DNA of 64,000 nucleotides from NCBI GenBank assembly GCA_020072805.1, contig JAIQGC010000003.1:1-64000 (forward strand). The letters are read 5' to 3'. Numbering within the stretch: position 1 is the first letter of the stretch; each line of letters starts with the position of its first letter. The stretch is from Terriglobia bacterium. Its GTDB lineage: Bacteria; Acidobacteriota; Terriglobia; Acidiferrales; UBA7541. This document shows positions 17,143-24,545 of this stretch, piece after piece. The notes beneath the pieces were generated by a model. The model did not search any database, had not been told where the DNA came from, and worked only from the letters and a program-made list of their open reading frames with translations. The position numbers were made by a program, and so were the translations under genes.

Positions 17143-18585
17143 ATGGTGCGGCGCCTTCCTGCCAGCCGTTTTTTTTCCGCGATGCTGATTTTCTGCGTCG
17201 CGGTCTGGGCGGCTTCCTGCGAAATCCCCGTCGGTCCCGGTTACAGTATCGAGCAGCAGAACGCCGTGGTGCGCTTGCTGGCCCAGGGAGCGGCCCGGGT
17301 GGAACTGCGCCTGGAATTCACACTGCGCAATAGCGGAGACGTACCGCTCCGGAGCTTGGAAATTCATCTTCCTCCCGGTGACGGCGCGCATCTCGAAGCG
17401 GTTACGGTTGCCTGGGAAGGGCAGCCGGTGGGATTTGCCCGGCAGCCCGATGCGCAGGGCGATATTCTGCGCATTCAATTGGGCGAAGCCTGGCCGATGA
17501 AAAAGTTGCGCACGCTGCGGATCGAGTACACGATCGCTTCCGGCGAAGCGGGAACAGGGCAGTTTGCGGTGACGCCCGATTTTCTCTATCTGCCGCCGGA
17601 CGGATGGCTGGCCGCGCCGGTGCCCCCGCGCGGCATGTATGCGCGGGGAGGCGCTCCGCCGAAGGAGTGGACGCTGGAGGTGCAGGTTCCGGGGAGCTTT
17701 GCGGTGCAGGCCGCAGGCGAGCGGAGCGGGCAGGAGAACAAGGGCGGCGAACAAATGACTCGGTTCCGGCAGCGCTTTCCGGGGATGAGCCCGTATGTGA
17801 TAGCCGGGCTCTACACCACGCGCGAATTCAAGCTCGCGCCCTATCCCGTGGAAATCTGGAGGAAGACCGTCCGCGAAGAAGGAGAAGAGCAGCGGCTGGC
17901 CGGGGAACTGTCCGTGGCAACAAAGACCTATGATGCGGTGTTCGGCGCGCGCGCGGATCGTTCGCGGCCGCTGTGGATTGCCGATGATCCCGCGGCGGGA
18001 AAGGAGCCAGCGCCGCCGGATTTTGCGTTCACCCCTGTTGCGGCGGAGGGGCGGGCGATCCTGGAAGGGGAAGCGGAGCGGCGGAAAATCGCGGAGTCGC
18101 TGTCCAAGGGCTGGCTGGGTTATGGACTGGGCCCCGATCCCCAGACGGCGCCGCAACCGATGGGCTCTCTGCCGGGATACGCGGGATGCCTGGCGCGGGA
18201 GGCGGCGCGGGGGCCGGGGGCGCGGCGGGAATTTATCGAGGAGGGATTGCGGAAATACGCGGAAGAGCAGACGACGATCTCGGAGAGCGGAGGAAGAGCG
18301 GAAGAAAAAAAGAAGGCCATGCAGGAAATGGACCGGCAGTCGCCGTGGAAAAATCTGCTGTTCTTCTTCGCACTCGAGGACCAATTTGGCCGTGACAAAT
18401 TGCATGCCGCCCTGCAGCATATGATTCAGGCGCGCCGGGGACGCGGTTATGATTTAAGGGACCTGCTCGCCGCGCTGGAACAGGAAACCAGCCGCAACGT
18501 CGGGGAATTCGTGCGCGGCTGGGTGAAACATCCGGGCATCGCCGGCGATTTTCGCGCGCGGTACGGAACGGGATCCGCGCAATAA
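17143..18585 (+). CDS. Secreted M1-peptidase-like protein lacking the zinc site
   Basis: A 480-residue protein with an N-terminal signal segment ending near VWAASC (residue 26, possible lipoprotein cysteine). Residues 35-230 form a beta-rich region like the N-terminal domain of M1 aminopeptidases (LRLEFTLRNSGDVPLRSLEI, LRIEYTIASG). Residues about 300-475 look like the catalytic and C-terminal helical part (IEEGLRKYAE; GEFVRGWVKHPGI, as at M1 C-termini). Where HExxH would stand, the sequence reads AESLS-KGWLGYG (about 317-327): both zinc histidines are missing. It is therefore probably not an active metallopeptidase. The M1 assignment is inference from pattern, not a search. Confidence 0.55.
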   Translation: MVRRLPASRFFSAMLIFCVAVWAASCEIPVGPGYSIEQQNAVVRLLAQGAARVELRLEFTLRNSGDVPLRSLEIHLPPGDGAHLEAVTVAWEGQPVGFARQPDAQGDILRIQLGEAWPMKKLRTLRIEYTIASGEAGTGQFAVTPDFLYLPPDGWLAAPVPPRGMYARGGAPPKEWTLEVQVPGSFAVQAAGERSGQENKGGEQMTRFRQRFPGMSPYVIAGLYTTREFKLAPYPVEIWRKTVREEGEEQRLAGELSVATKTYDAVFGARADRSRPLWIADDPAAGKEPAPPDFAFTPVAAEGRAILEGEAERRKIAESLSKGWLGYGLGPDPQTAPQPMGSLPGYAGCLAREAARGPGARREFIEEGLRKYAEEQTTISESGGRAEEKKKAMQEMDRQSPWKNLLFFFALEDQFGRDKLHAALQHMIQARRGRGYDLRDLLAALEQETSRNVGEFVRGWVKHPGIAGDFRARYGTGSAQ

Positions 18586-18614
18586 CAGCACGCTTTTCAT
18601 AAGGAGAATGCGCC

Positions 18615-18998
18615 ATGAAAGACGTTGTATTGACCAGCAAAGGACCGAAACCGATCGGGCCGTATTCGCAGGCCGTCAAGGCCAACGGACTCATTTATAT
18701 TTCCGGCCAGATTGCCCTGGATCCGGCGAGCGGGGAGATGGCGGGAAACGACATCCGCCAGCAGACCGAGCGGGTCATGGAGAATCTGAAGGGCATCCTG
18801 GGGGGCGCGGGAACGAACCTGAACAATGTGCTCAAGGCCACGGTGTTCCTGAAGGACCTCAACGATTTCGAGGGGATGAACGAAGTGTACGGGCGGTACT
18901 TCCAGCATGCGCCGCCGGCGCGCTCGACGGTGCAGGTGGCGCGGCTGCCCAAGGACGCCCTGGTGGAAATTGAAATGATTGCCAAGACCCTGTCGTAA
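18615..18998 (+). CDS. ridA: RidA family reactive intermediate deaminase
   Basis: A 127-residue member of the YjgF/YER057c/UK114 family, which hydrolyses reactive enamine/imine intermediates such as 2-aminoacrylate. Motifs: PIGPYSQAVKANGLIYISGQ near the start, NLKGILGGAGT, VLKATVFLKDLNDF and the C-terminal PPARSTVQVARLPKDALVEIE, including the conserved Arg that binds the substrate carboxylate and the terminal Glu. Length is exactly that of the family. The ATG follows AAGGAGAATGCGCC. Confidence 0.95.
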   Translation: MKDVVLTSKGPKPIGPYSQAVKANGLIYISGQIALDPASGEMAGNDIRQQTERVMENLKGILGGAGTNLNNVLKATVFLKDLNDFEGMNEVYGRYFQHAPPARSTVQVARLPKDALVEIEMIAKTLS

Positions 18999-19014
18999 TC
19001 CGGGGCGGGCCCGC

Positions 19015-19731
19015 TTACGGGCGGTTGGGACTTTCGAAAACTTCGTGCAGAACGAAAATGGTGGCCGCGCCGGCCACGGCGACGGGAATAATGTGCATGC
19101 GGTCACGGGCCGCCCTGCGGGGAAGCCTGTGCGGACCGGTGCCGGCGCCACGGGGCCCCTGCGGGACGGGAGCGGGTTCCGGTTCGGCCATGGGTTCGAG
19201 CAGGACACGGTAGGAAGCGGCTTCCGGCAGAATCTCGGTTTCTTCGCCCAGCGTGACGGTGAGGGCGCCCCGCCGGCTGGTAATCAGCAAAGCGTGCGGG
19301 CCATCGAAGGCTACCTGAGCGACGGTGTACGTGTCGCCCTGTGCGCGAATCCTGGCGGAACTGGCAATCAATTCAAACTCATTGGATTTGGATGTGGCGA
19401 AGATTGCGGTTCCCCGCGAAAGGGTTGCCGAAGGCATTCCGGCTTCATTGTGCAGAGTGGCCCCGCTGGATTCACCGAGGTAGAAGCGCGCGGCGCCGGC
19501 GCGGATCTGCACCTGGCCCTGCGCATCGGTGCTGATCGCATCGTCGTGGAAGACGGTGGTTCCGGCGGTCGCGGAAGCGTTGCGCAAAGCGGCTTTCTGC
19601 GCGGCGACGATGACTCCGGCTTGTGGCTTGGAACTGCCAAACGCCGGCGTCAGAAGGAGGCAGCTGGCCAGGAGCAGTGCCAGGGGCTTGCGCGTGCTCA
19701 CCGACACAAACCTCCAGAAGAAGGGCGACAT
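19015..19731 (-). CDS. FecR-domain-like exported protein
   Basis: A 238-residue protein with a signal segment (LALLLASCLLLTPAFG). A central beta-rich domain resembles the FecR fold: ISTDAQGQVQIRAGAARFYL, then LSRGTAIFA and SARIRAQGDTYTVAQV. A proline-rich linker follows, then a C-terminal hydrophobic segment (MHIIPVAVAGAATIFVL) that could anchor it. Unlike true FecR it has no sigma factor or receptor gene nearby. The ATG at 19731 sits 6 nt after a very good promoter on the same strand, which supports this start over an upstream in-frame ATG at 19866. It is convergent with ridA. Confidence 0.65.
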   Translation of the reverse strand: MSPFFWRFVSVSTRKPLALLLASCLLLTPAFGSSKPQAGVIVAAQKAALRNASATAGTTVFHDDAISTDAQGQVQIRAGAARFYLGESSGATLHNEAGMPSATLSRGTAIFATSKSNEFELIASSARIRAQGDTYTVAQVAFDGPHALLITSRRGALTVTLGEETEILPEAASYRVLLEPMAEPEPAPVPQGPRGAGTGPHRLPRRAARDRMHIIPVAVAGAATIFVLHEVFESPNRP

Positions 19732-19737
19732 GGAGCT

Positions 19738-19766
19738 AGCATACTGAGCGAGTTCAGGTGAGTCAA
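19738..19766 (-). promoter_or_regulatory. Strong sigma-70-like promoter, leaderless
   Basis: On the minus strand TTGACT and TATGCT are separated by exactly 17 nt. The -10 is followed by six bases (AGCTCC) and then the ATG at 19731. This is the clearest leaderless promoter in the window. Confidence 0.7.
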
Positions 19767-19838
19767 TAGGACTATGGGCCGATTGTGCCTTGTATGTTTC
19801 TGGCCTCAGAGGCTTTGCGCTGATACAATGCAAGCACC

Positions 19839-20897
19839 ATGGCCGATTGGAAGCAAATCCAGGCACGCATCCGCAGGGCCCGCACCAGCGCGGACCCCGC
19901 CGGTCAGCTGGAAAAACTCTTCGAGAAGACCCGAGACGCCATGGCTGCTTTTGAGCTGGCCCGTTATTTTGAAGCCGGAGGCAATGCTCCGGATGCCGTT
20001 CGCTGGTATGCAGCCGCCTCCGAGCATTTCCGCCGGTCCGATTGGAAAAAGAAGGCGGAAGAAGCCGCGGCGCGGCTCGCGGGCGTGCCTGCGACGATGC
20101 CTGCGGCGGGACCGGTGGAAGCCGGAGACGTTGCGGAAGAACCGCTGGGAAGCGCCGAGGGAGAGTCTGCTATGGAGTCTGAAGCATTGCCGGAACAAGA
20201 AGCGAATGAATCCGGCGAACCCGCCGGCGAAGCAGTCGCCGGGCCGCCGGTGGATTCCGCGTTACCCGGAGGAATCAGGAAGCGGAGGCGCGGCCGGCGC
20301 GGAGGAAGAAAGCACCGGCGCGGAAAGAGGGAAACCCCGGCGCTGGGTGCGGCGATGGAAACGCCCGCGGCTGCGGTGGAATCGCGAGTAGCGGAAATTC
20401 CCCCGGAAATCCGGCTGGCGCCGCCTCCGGTGCGCCTGCTGGCGCATGAATTGGCGCCGCTGGCCAGCGCGGAATCGACCGGCCCCGGAGTTCGCGCGCG
20501 CTCGGGCGACCCCGCCCTGTCCTCGCGCCTGGCGCGCCTGGAAATGCAACTGCGCCGGCTGCTGGCCGCGGCGCCGGTGCCCCTGGAACAGGCCGATCAC
20601 GCTCCGGCTGGCCCCGGTGTCTTCATCGTTACCGATGCGGACCAGACCACGTATTACTACGCGGAATCCTGCGCCACGCTGCGCATCGGCATCGGCAATC
20701 TGGTGCGTTCGGGGGCGGCCCGCCGCGAGGGGATTTCGCTGAAGTCGGGGCTGGCCAAACACCTGGGCATTCCGGAAGCGCGCGCGGGCAAGTACGTCAG
20801 CGAGCACTGCGTGGTGCGCTGGCTGCAGCTCGATGAGGGCGCCGGAGCCTTCGCGCACTTTATCATGGCCGTTCTCCGCCCCGTGCTGAACGAATAG
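19839..20897 (+). CDS. Protein of unknown function with possible GIY-YIG-like C-terminal domain
   Basis: A 352-residue protein in three parts. Residues 1-85 form an alpha-helical, TPR-like region (AAFELARYFEAGGNAPDAVRWYAAASEHFRR). Residues 85-250 are Ala/Glu/Pro-rich and disordered, with a very basic patch (KRRRGRRGGRKHRRGKRE). Residues 255-352 are ordered: GVFIVTDADQTTYYYAES, LRIGIGNL and the ending FAHFIMAVLRPVLNE. This C-terminal pattern recalls the GIY-YIG nuclease fold (opening strands, YxG-like segment, terminal P-x-LN), but the catalytic Arg and Glu are not clear. Function unknown; the basic patch hints at nucleic-acid binding. TACAAT lies 9 nt upstream of the ATG. Confidence 0.6.
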   Translation: MADWKQIQARIRRARTSADPAGQLEKLFEKTRDAMAAFELARYFEAGGNAPDAVRWYAAASEHFRRSDWKKKAEEAAARLAGVPATMPAAGPVEAGDVAEEPLGSAEGESAMESEALPEQEANESGEPAGEAVAGPPVDSALPGGIRKRRRGRRGGRKHRRGKRETPALGAAMETPAAAVESRVAEIPPEIRLAPPPVRLLAHELAPLASAESTGPGVRARSGDPALSSRLARLEMQLRRLLAAAPVPLEQADHAPAGPGVFIVTDADQTTYYYAESCATLRIGIGNLVRSGAARREGISLKSGLAKHLGIPEARAGKYVSEHCVVRWLQLDEGAGAFAHFIMAVLRPVLNE

Positions 20898-21223
20898 CAG
20901 GCTGCTGGAAGCTCAGGGCCAGGACCAAGGTTCCGCGGGTACTGCCCGGGAGTACACCGGGAGATGGCCCGTTCGCTGCAGCCAATCGCCGTTCGACCCT
21001 CGAAATCCCCCATTCGCCGTAACTCTCTGGATTTAATAGGGGTTAGCTGTCACGCTACAGCCGTCCAAGAACCCGCAGTGGGTCTCTGAACGTGCGTGAT
21101 AGAGTTTGACATTGCATCATGCGCGGGGGGATCGCACCGGGTTGGTGGGGAATTTCTTCCGGGATTTTAGGCGCATGGGGCGCAAGCGGAGAAAAGAATT
21201 TTCGAAAGCGAGGGGCAGCAGTT
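20898..21223. other. Intergenic region upstream of the Tes/MSS-like gene; nothing certain found
   Basis: This 326-bp spacer has no convincing ORF. A TTGACA stands at 21106-21111, but no -10 hexamer lies 16-18 nt downstream. A GAGGGG ribosome binding site at 21210-21215 precedes the ATG at 21224. No riboswitch or repeat copy was recognised. Confidence 0.5.
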
Positions 21224-23365
21224 ATGTCGAATATCACAGTGAATCTGATGCGGGTCGCGGACACGCTCATCTGCAAGGCCGCCGGGATCACCTTTAACAC
21301 CTTCCAGTATTTCAATAAGCGCAATCCCAATCCGTCGGTCACTCCGCAGTGGTCGGATAAGCCGCTGCTGAAGTCCTGGGAGAAGACCAAGCCGACGCTG
21401 GGGTTCCCCCGGCAGACGGACTCGCTCTGCCCGGACTGCGTGCGCGAAGCGCGGCAGGACATTATCGAAGGGAAGAAGGACTGGCGCGACCTGATGCACG
21501 AGAAGGTCGGGGAGATCAAGGCGCAGATCATCGAGCGCGACGGCCAGGTGTGGATGGTCAAGGACTGCCCGCAGCACGGCCACTACGAAGACCTGATGGC
21601 CTATGATTCGAAATTCCTGGGATGGATTGAAAAGCAGTTCCCCTGCCGGGACATTCCCGCGCACAACGACGAAGGTCTGCACAAGCATGGCTCGAGCAAC
21701 GTCCTCTACGGCCGCGGCTCGGTGCTCACCGTGGACCTGACCAACCGCTGCAACATGATGTGCGACCCCTGCTTCATGGACGCCAACCAGGTCGGCTACG
21801 TGCACGAACTGTCCTGGGAGGAAGTCCAGGAAGTGCTGGACAACGCGCTGAAGATCAAGCCGCGGCGGCAGATGTCCGTGCAGTTCTCCGGCGGCGAGCC
21901 GACCATGAGCCCGTACTTCCTGGACGCGGTGGCCTATGCGCGCAAGGTGGGCTACAACTCGGTGCAGGCGGCCACCAACGGAATCGAATTCGCCAAGAGC
22001 AAGGAGTTCTGCAAAAAAGCCTTCGAGGCGGGCATGCGCTACGCCTACTTGCAGTTCGACGGCATCGGCAATGACGCCAACAGCCACCGCCAGGTGGGCA
22101 ACCTGTTTGACGTGAAACTGCGCGCCATCGAAAACATGCACGAAGCGGGCATCGAGATCGTGCTGGTGGTGACCATCGTCAACAACGTGAACAACGATCA
22201 GGTGGGCTCGATCGTGAAGTTCGCCATGGAAAACCCCAAGAAGATCGCTTTCGTGAGCTTCCAGCCGGTTTCCTTCACCGGCCGCGACGAGGAGATCACC
22301 CCGGAGCGGCGGCTGCGCCAGCGTTACACGCTTTCGCATCTGGCCAGCGACGTGAGCAAGCAGGTGGGCAAGGTCGAGCCCACCCGCGACTGGTTCCCCA
22401 TCTCCTTCATCAGCACGTTTGCGGGCTTTGCCGACATGGTCAAGGGCACGGAATCGCAGTGGGGTTCGCTCTCCTGCGGCTGCCACCCCAATTGCGGCGT
22501 GGGCACGGCGCTGATGATCAACAAGGAGACCAAGGAGTGGGCCCCGGTGCCGCGCTTCCTGGACGCCCAGCAACTGGTTCGGGACGTCACCGCCATCACC
22601 GACGCGGCCCGCGGCAAGAACTTCTCCAACTTCATGATGGCCATGGCCCTGCTCAAGAACTACAAGCCTTTCCAGGGACCCAAGGGCTTGACCCTCATGG
22701 ACCTGTTCAAGAAATTCGACAAGACCTGGGCGCTGACCAAGAAGTCCGACGTGAAGTACGGACGCACCTCGCCCGAGCGCACCTACGAAGACGCCATGAA
22801 GCGCCGCCAGAGCGACCCCTGGAACTTCCTGTTCATCGCGGGAATGTGGTTTCAGGATCTTTTCAACTACGATTTCCGCCGCACAGAGATGTGCATCATC
22901 CCCTACGCGACGCAGCAGGGCGAGATCTCCTTCTGCGCCTACAATACGGGCATCGGCTGGCGGCAGATCATCGAAAACATGCACAAGAACGCGACCGTGG
23001 CCCAATGGTACAAAGAACACGGCAAGCACGAGATCTACGCCAAGGGCAAGAACGTGGACCTGGCCACCTACGAGCATTCGCTCAAGATCGACGCCGACGA
23101 TGCCGCGCGCGTGCGCCACGTCGAGCACGACATCCCGGTGACCGCGGCCGAGGAAGAGCGCCAGCGCCGTAAGAAGGCCTACGAAGAGCAGGCCAAGGTC
23201 CGCGCCATCTACGAGGAACTGGTGCTCAAGAAGCCCCAGCCGACGGTGGTGCAGATCGGCAACGTCAGCGACTTCGCCAAGGCCGTTCCGGCGGACTTCA
23301 GCAAGGCCAACGGCGGAGCCAAGAAGAAGAGCGAACCGGCCGCCGAACCTGTCGCGGGCGACTAA
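21224..23365 (+). CDS. Radical SAM enzyme, Tes/MSS-like (candidate membrane-spanning lipid synthase)
   Basis: A 713-residue radical SAM protein. The SAM-cluster motif is CNMMCDPC (C176, C180, C183), followed by the SAM-binding SGGEP at 222-226. Extra cysteines lie N-terminally (C69, C72, C115, C141) and C-terminally (C418, C420, C424, C557, C571), enough for auxiliary Fe-S or rubredoxin-type sites. Size, CPDC/CPQHG start and cysteine layout match the tetraether synthase (Tes) family of archaea and its bacterial homologues (MSS). These couple two lipid tails to make membrane-spanning lipids; Acidobacteriota make iso-diabolic acid of this kind. The tail (640-713) is charged and low-complexity. 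The ATG at 21224 follows GAGGGG. It is monocistronic, with its own terminator. The family call is from memory, without a search. Confidence 0.75.
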   Translation: MSNITVNLMRVADTLICKAAGITFNTFQYFNKRNPNPSVTPQWSDKPLLKSWEKTKPTLGFPRQTDSLCPDCVREARQDIIEGKKDWRDLMHEKVGEIKAQIIERDGQVWMVKDCPQHGHYEDLMAYDSKFLGWIEKQFPCRDIPAHNDEGLHKHGSSNVLYGRGSVLTVDLTNRCNMMCDPCFMDANQVGYVHELSWEEVQEVLDNALKIKPRRQMSVQFSGGEPTMSPYFLDAVAYARKVGYNSVQAATNGIEFAKSKEFCKKAFEAGMRYAYLQFDGIGNDANSHRQVGNLFDVKLRAIENMHEAGIEIVLVVTIVNNVNNDQVGSIVKFAMENPKKIAFVSFQPVSFTGRDEEITPERRLRQRYTLSHLASDVSKQVGKVEPTRDWFPISFISTFAGFADMVKGTESQWGSLSCGCHPNCGVGTALMINKETKEWAPVPRFLDAQQLVRDVTAITDAARGKNFSNFMMAMALLKNYKPFQGPKGLTLMDLFKKFDKTWALTKKSDVKYGRTSPERTYEDAMKRRQSDPWNFLFIAGMWFQDLFNYDFRRTEMCIIPYATQQGEISFCAYNTGIGWRQIIENMHKNATVAQWYKEHGKHEIYAKGKNVDLATYEHSLKIDADDAARVRHVEHDIPVTAAEEERQRRKKAYEEQAKVRAIYEELVLKKPQPTVVQIGNVSDFAKAVPADFSKANGGAKKKSEPAAEPVAGD

Positions 23366-23398
23366 GCAAACTGTTTAACCGCTTACGGGAAATGATTC

Positions 23399-23436
23399 CG
23401 GCTGCCCCGGGTTTTCACCGGGGCAGCCGCTTTTTT
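23399..23436 (+). terminator. Intrinsic terminator after the Tes/MSS-like gene
   Basis: A perfect 12-bp stem CGGCTGCCCCGG / CCGGGGCAGCCG with a 7-nt loop is followed by C and six T. It closes the radical SAM gene as a separate unit. Confidence 0.92.
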
Positions 23437-23499
23437 GAGCGCTTCGCTGCCGCGGGGCGCGAATGATAGAATTGATAGAGTGGAAGAGAGGCAGGGACC

Positions 23500-23739
23500 A
23501 TGCCGATTTATGAATACGCCTGCGACGACTGCGGGACGCAATTTGAAAAGCTGGTGTTGAAAAAGTCCGAGGAGATTGCCTGCCCCAAGTGCGCGGGCAA
23601 GAAGAATACCATGCAGTTGTCCGTCTTCAGCGCCAATACCGGCGCCGGCAAGGCCGCCGCGGACCGCGCCAACGCCATTGCCTGCACCCCGCCCAGTAGC
23701 GGCGGATGCTGCGGCGGCGGGCGCTGCGGCGTGAACTAG
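23500..23739 (+). CDS. FmdB-type zinc-ribbon protein
   Basis: A 79-residue small protein beginning MPIYEYACDDCG, with a second pair CPKCAGK, which is the FmdB/CxxC_CXXC_SSSS zinc-ribbon signature. The C-terminus is Gly/Cys-rich (SGGCCGGGRCG), also usual for the family. FmdB-like proteins were named from a formamidase operon and are thought to be regulatory or metal-handling; the role here is unknown. A purine-rich GGCAGGGACC precedes the ATG. It lies downstream of the radical SAM gene but beyond a terminator. Confidence 0.88.
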   Translation: MPIYEYACDDCGTQFEKLVLKKSEEIACPKCAGKKNTMQLSVFSANTGAGKAAADRANAIACTPPSSGGCCGGGRCGVN

Positions 23740-23841
23740 GCTTCGCTTTCCAGTCCATCCCCAGCACAAAAGAACATTGAGAAGCGGCACCCCTGCAGGT
23801 AAGCCGCGTGCGCGCCGTTGGGCGGACTGCCTCTTTCTGCC

Positions 23842-24492
23842 TCAGCGGGAATAGTTGCGCACGTACTCCGGCACTGGTATGGAAACCTTGCCGCGCGGGT
23901 CGGGTAGCGGCGCGCCGGGCGTCAATTTCAGCGGGAGCACGCCGGTCCATACGTCGCGGGCATACTCAGCTTCGTCGTCAATCGGCGGGCCGGTGCGCAC
24001 CTTGGCGGAGAGTTCGTTCAGCGGCACCGCCAGGACCATCGTGGCCTTCAGCTCCTGCTCGCTGGGCGGGCGCACGCCGGGCCAGCGCCCGGGAATCACC
24101 CGCTCGACGAAAGCGCGCATGGCCGCGAATTTTTCCTGCGCGTCTTCGATGGGTTGGGCTTTGCCCAGGACCATCACGGAGCGGTAATTGATGGAGTGGC
24201 CGGTGGCCGTGGGCGCGAGCACCAGGCCGTCAATTAGCATCACGCTGAGGCACAGCGGCGTGCCGGCGGCCAGCGCGCGAAACATGCGGCTGGCGGCCGA
24301 GCCGTGGAGAAACAGGCGCTTGCCCACGCGCACATAGTTGGTGGGGATGACGTAGGGCTGGCCTTCCATCGCGAAGCCGATCTGGCAGACAAAGGCTTCG
24401 TCGAGAATGGCGTGAATCGCGGCTTCGTCATAAACGGCGCGATTGGGCTTGCGCCGGATTTTGGTGCGCTCGGTGGGAGTGTAGTCGCTCAT
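23842..24492 (-). CDS. Pyridoxamine 5'-phosphate oxidase-family flavin-binding protein
   Basis: A 216-residue protein of the COG3467 type (nitroimidazole-resistance/PNPOx-like split barrel). Typical pieces are RRKPNRAVYDEAAIHAILDE, the beta strands CQIGFAMEGQPYVIPTNYVR and KRLFLHGSAASRMFRAL, and YRSVMVLGKAQPIEDAQEK. Such proteins bind FMN or F420; the substrate cannot be told. The reading start at 24492 has TAGGCT six bases upstream on the minus strand, a weak match to the leaderless pattern. The gene is co-directional with the serine hydrolase gene that lies upstream of it (24546-26462). Confidence 0.85.
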   Translation of the reverse strand: MSDYTPTERTKIRRKPNRAVYDEAAIHAILDEAFVCQIGFAMEGQPYVIPTNYVRVGKRLFLHGSAASRMFRALAAGTPLCLSVMLIDGLVLAPTATGHSINYRSVMVLGKAQPIEDAQEKFAAMRAFVERVIPGRWPGVRPPSEQELKATMVLAVPLNELSAKVRTGPPIDDEAEYARDVWTGVLPLKLTPGAPLPDPRGKVSIPVPEYVRNYSR

Positions 24493-24545
24493 GGACGCAG
24501 CCTACGCCGGAGCGGGCGCGCGCGGCAAGAGCCAATCTGGCGGCG

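Noticed and set aside
21167-23128. A 653-residue minus-strand open frame
   Set aside because: Exactly antisense to the radical SAM gene, which has family motifs on the plus strand; the minus frame shows only low-complexity His/Val/Leu/Gly sequence.
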